This document shows positions 60,701-64,000 of a DNA stretch of 64,000 bases, piece after piece. The translations under genes were made by a program, and so were the position numbers. The DNA is from Trachythela sp. YZ-2020. Taxonomy: Eukaryota > Cnidaria > Anthozoa > Malacalcyonacea > Clavulariidae. The stretch lies in assembly GCA_016169945.1 (NCBI GenBank), contig JADLSH010000199.1, forward strand, positions 2,294,001-2,358,000. Direction: 5' to 3'. Numbering within the stretch: the stretch's first letter is position 1; the number at the start of each line of letters is the position of its first letter. The notes under the pieces were generated by a model. It saw only the letters and a list, made by a program, of their open reading frames with translations. It was not told the DNA's origin and ran no database searches.

Positions 60701-63037
60701 CAACCTGGAGAAGAGGAACAAGTATCCTCCCGACCTTCATCTGCGAGCGCCACAAGCGAGGAGAGACCAGCTGAAGGGGATAGCAGAGGTGATCAGGAGG
60801 ATGAAGGGATAAGTGGGGATGAAGAGGAACACGTTGATGTAGAAAATGTAAAGGAGGATGAAATGGAGGAGTCTGGAGAGAGTGAAAGTGACCAGGATGA
60901 AGATGCAAGGTACGTTTTCAGTTTGGAACAGTGAGCATAATTTTCATATTTATTACTAGGGGGTGCCAGAAATTTTAGGGGGGTGAGTTGGTGAGGTAAC
61001 ACAAGGCGTCACCAAACGTTGTGCTGCAGGGCTCAGCCCCCAGTGAGGTCCAGGGGTGGAGCCGCTGGTGGGAGGCTAGAAAGCAAAGTTTTAAGGTTTT
61101 TGAAGTTGTCAAGTCAATGAATTTGGCAGGTCCTTTGAGAGAGTTAAATGCTCATCAACACTCTGCATGTTGGACTATTTATTATGGCGAAAATTAGGGG
61201 GTGAAATTTTTTTAGAGGGGTGAACGTTTCATTTGGGGGGGTGAAAACTAATGCACCCCCCAGAAAATCCGTCTATGGCAGTGAGCTCTATATATAACTG
61301 GAATAATGTTTTCATGTCTGAACGGTGAAACACAAACTTGTAGATATAAATAGGTTTCAGTAGAACTGCTGACACTAATAGGAACGCACAATTTCCCTTC
61401 AAATACGAGACTACTACATATCACAAAGAACCTTCCATTATTATCTTACTCTGATAACCGCCAGGTACGACCATCTGCTGCACGATAGTGCTTTGCGACA
61501 CCCATGTAGAAATGTACGCACAACAGTGAACATGGCCCGCGTTTCACTTCACCGATATTATCAATGTATCAATTGGGAAAACGAGGCCATATAGACTATA
61601 GCCAAAGCGTCTGTCTTTCTGGAAACGTGTATTGTCTGAATGTCTCATTATGCAAATATTAACCTAGCGACGATGTAGATAACATCGAGACTGAAACCTT
61701 AGAGTATAGGTAACATGGCTCTGTGCATAAATTGCGTAGCAACAATCCTGGCGAGCGTTCTTTTGCGTTTTAATAGTTTTTAGACACGAGTCCCCCCCCC
61801 CCCCACCTACTCAATGTTGTTTTACAAACATTACCAAATGAACATTTGAAAACAGTCAACATTGAATAGGGGTGGAGGAGGGAAGGAGAGACCCGTCTAC
61901 ATCGGACTTAAAATTTTCCGCATGAAAGAATTTTACAACCAGCTGCCACTGCCAGTAAGTAAATATATGTCACACAGTAGAAGTGCATACCAAAAACTTA
62001 AATATATTTTCATATTTTATTTTATATCTCAAACAAGCTAATTATCTGTTGTTTAATGAAATACAAAAGAACAGTAACTCCGCATAACATTTTGTTATTT
62101 TATTGAATCGATGTTTCGACTAGATTGTAGTCATCATCAGGATCCTGATAACAAAATGTTATTCGGAGTTACTGTTCTTTTGTATTTCATTAAAATAATG
62201 AGTGGTTCCCGTAATCATTGGCCTAATCTCCGTGCCACCGACCCATCAATCCTGATAATGACTACAATCTAGTCGAAACGTCGATTCAATAAAAGAACGA
62301 AATGTTATTCGGCGTTACTGTTCTTTTGTATTTCATTAAAATACTGAGTGGTTCCCGTAATCTGTTGTTTGTATTTATAAAATGACAAATATTTCCTGTG
62401 AGACATAAAAATTTCCTGTGAAGACTTTTTGTAAAAAATTTCCTGGCAGCGGTGCTGCTGGCGCTGCCGGACATTTTTTCAGCACTGGGAGACCCTGTCT
62501 TGGAAATATTTTTCAGAAAATATTAGGTGTCCTAAGACTGCATTTCTGGCCGTGCAACACGACCTTAAAGCCTGGTTTCCATATGGTCGTAACTGTCGCG
62601 AACCTGTCGTAACTGTCGTGGAGATAGGCTTGCAGTCTATCTCCACGACAGTTACGACACGTTTCCAGAATTATAACTCGTCGTGTTGGCAATATAGCCT
62701 CGTTTTCCCAATTGTTACATTGATAATATCGGCGAAGTGAAACGCGAGGCATGTTTGAACACTGTTTTTCTGTGCATATATTTCTACATAACATGGCTGT
62801 GTCACCTCTCAGCAAAAATTGCCCAGTGTAACAAGGGCTTAACCCACACTATGTAGCATCAGCAGTTCTTGCTTGAGAGTTTAAATCACGAACGTGGTGA
62901 CGCACAAGTTGTTACGTGTTATTTATCATGAATGTTCTCTCATGTCGCCTTTATCTCTTTATCTCAGTGGGGATGAACGAAAGAATAAAAGGACCAGAAA
63001 AACGGATAAACCAAGAAAACGACTAAAAGCGATGTAA
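57783..63037 (+). CDS. Uncharacterised nuclear-type protein with SMPNL repeats
   Basis: Three coding exons, 57783-59231, 60581-60909 and 62968-63037, join in phase to give 615 aa. I do not recognise the family. Near the N-terminus, residues about 24-60 form a probably helical segment (RIKDRWEATKKQLRFENNYV, then AFKWLLDSFVDDYL). A long disordered Ser/Arg/Lys region follows with three copies of the short motif SMP(N/D)L at about 251, 288 and 326. A repeated basic helix pair comes next: TIRDFVMNRL and VIRERLLNRMAKRK. The tail is strongly acidic (EDEGISGDEEEHVDVENVKE and DEMEESGESESDQDEDA), then ends with a basic nuclear-localisation-like stretch (RKNKRTRKTDKPRKRLKAM). The composition suggests a nuclear chromatin or transcription cofactor; that is inference. 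The start is the first ATG after a strong acceptor at 57754. The donor at 59232 is GTTAGT. The exon 2 acceptor (CAAAG) is non-ideal but is the one that keeps frame. Confidence 0.8.
59502..59696. mobile_element. MITE with TAAAGCCTTGTTCACAC ends
   Basis: Terminal inverted repeat TAAAGCCTTGTTCACAC / GTGTGAACAAGGCTTTA with inner AATTTGTTGGCGAT / ATCGCCGACAAATT blocks. In intron 1 of the uncharacterised gene. Confidence 0.85.
60164..60487. mobile_element. MITE with GGACCGG-type ends and homopolymer interior
   Basis: AGGAACCGGTCATTATTTAT at left and the inverse of CCCGGTCCCTAAA at right resemble the ends of the 34926-35817 element. The interior is T- and C-homopolymer-rich with TTTATTAAAATTTAAAAATA-type sequence. 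In intron 1 of the uncharacterised gene, about 94 bp before exon 2. Confidence 0.65.
62055..62370. repeat. Two palindromes with GACTACAATCTAGTCGAAAC core, copies 2 and 3
   Basis: AATGAAATACAAAAGAACAG and its inverse bracket an inverted core (62107-62145). A second core in the opposite direction (62247-62290) is followed by another arm. In one copy, read on the minus strand, the core is preceded by CCTGATGA and flanked by AACATTTTGTTAT / ATAACAAAATGTT arms. See findings for a ribozyme-like reading. Confidence 0.8.
62567..62842. mobile_element. MITE with TAAAGCCTGGTTTCC / TAACAAGGGCTTA ends
   Basis: Imperfect ends of the AAGCC type. It contains a perfect inner hairpin (GTCGTAACTGTCGTGGAGAT and its inverse) and a GATAATATCGGCGAAGTGAA block shared with 59.9 and 61.5 kb. 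Confidence 0.65.
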
Positions 63038-63429
63038 ATATATACATTCTAAGTATATATAAATATATAAATTTGCATAAGAAACTATCAGAACTTTTTA
63101 ATGCAACATAACTGAAAGTATGGGAGATTATAGTATATAGTTATATCATTCTTTTGTAAAATATCCTGTGAACCCTGTTGTCCAGCGCTCGAAATAACGG
63201 GGATCAGGGGTCAATGATCCCCCACTTTCACGATTTGACCCCCCAAAATCAGTTACGTCTGGTAACGGATTGTGTAGCTGACCCCCCAAATTCACGCTTG
63301 AGCCGTCGCGCTGGCCCAAAAACTTCCCAGCGTTATTTCGAGCGCTGCTATTGTTTGTGCTAACTTAATGGACATGAAACAGGGTTTCTATTCCGGATAG
63401 TCTTCAGAGTATATTTAAAGTGAATTTTC

Positions 63430-63628
63430 CAGAGTTGCAAAATGTTTTCAACCTTCTTCCGGGCAGGATTTTGGGTTTTCCAACCTTCCTCAAAATAACT
63501 GGAAATTTTCTGAGCTGGATATGAGCTAATATCCTGCTAGTAGAGAACCAATCAGATTACCGAATACCTCGTATCCAGAGCTTGTGTATATAATAAACCC
63601 GCATACCTGCAGCTTGTTTGCAACTCTG
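63430..63628. mobile_element. MITE of the CAGAGTTGCAAA family, copy 4, inverted
   Basis: Starts CAGAGTTGCAAA and ends TTTGCAACTCTG. The interior GGGTTTTCCAACCTTCCTCA block is the inverse of the one in the 2412 and 32279 copies. Confidence 0.85.
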
Positions 63629-64000
63629 GAAATATATTATATCTTAGTTTCGTAGTTTATGCCAGTGTGACAAGAATGTGACAGAACTTTTAGCTGTTTT
63701 TATAAAGTCTTATTTTAGCTGCTATATAGATAGAATATATATTATGAAAACAAATGTAAAATATTTTACATGTTCAAGTCAAAATGTAAGTCTTTTTTTA
63801 CGATCATATGTGAACAGTAAGGGTTGGGAAACCTCGTTTTCAGGTAAGTTTTTGAATGTTGAACTTTTTACTTAAAAACGATGTTTATGCTGATGTCATA
63901 TGACGTAAAAAACATAGAGATTATAAAAGGATTATTTTATAATATCTATGGTAAAAAGGCTACAAGTATATTCTTTGTAAGTAGAATAGAGAATTATCAC
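63629..64000. other. No feature seen
   Basis: AT-rich; short ORFs without family resemblance and no clear exon. Confidence 0.5.

Overview
The window is animal nuclear DNA: AT-rich, intron-rich, with single-copy metazoan orthologues separated by many short inverted-repeat transposons and tRNA-derived SINEs. The gene set and repeat style suggest a marine invertebrate. A cnidarian (probably anthozoan) is my best guess, but the sequence does not prove it. I rebuilt gene models by hand from splice sites, reading phase and family resemblance. Every exon join phases correctly except the first join of the LYAR-like gene.

Layout: 1-9.8 kb holds no recognisable gene, but contains a 1.35 kb foldback element, MITEs and a SINE. 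At 9.8-13.5 kb a two-exon class C GPCR (metabotropic glutamate receptor-like) lies on the + strand. At 13.54-16.03 kb is a TIR-bounded element that carries a small spliced minus-strand gene with a PHD-like cysteine motif. LHPP (six exons, +, 18.5-23.3 kb) and an NDRG-family gene (15 exons, -, 23.6-30.6 kb) are tail-to-tail, 353 bp apart. B4GALT7 (six exons, -, 33.3-38.2 kb) and a LYAR orthologue (+, 39.2-43.0 kb) are head-to-head around a 1 kb spacer occupied by a three-copy tandem repeat. NSMCE4A (ten exons, -, 44.4-51.5 kb) is tail-to-tail with LYAR. An uncharacterised acidic/basic nuclear-type protein (three coding exons, +, 57.8-63.0 kb) ends the window.

There is no operon logic. The genes are functionally unrelated housekeeping or signalling genes: glutamate-type reception, histidine/lysine phosphate hydrolysis, an inactive alpha/beta-hydrolase scaffold, glycosaminoglycan linker synthesis, nucleolar growth control and SMC5/6 DNA repair. 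The most unusual items are the foldback element with 6-bp target duplications, the TIR element with an internal spliced PHD-like gene, the LYAR locus (A-run frame breaks in exon 1 and a duplicated decoy exon), the repeat array in the B4GALT7/LYAR spacer, and palindromes with a hammerhead-ribozyme-like core.
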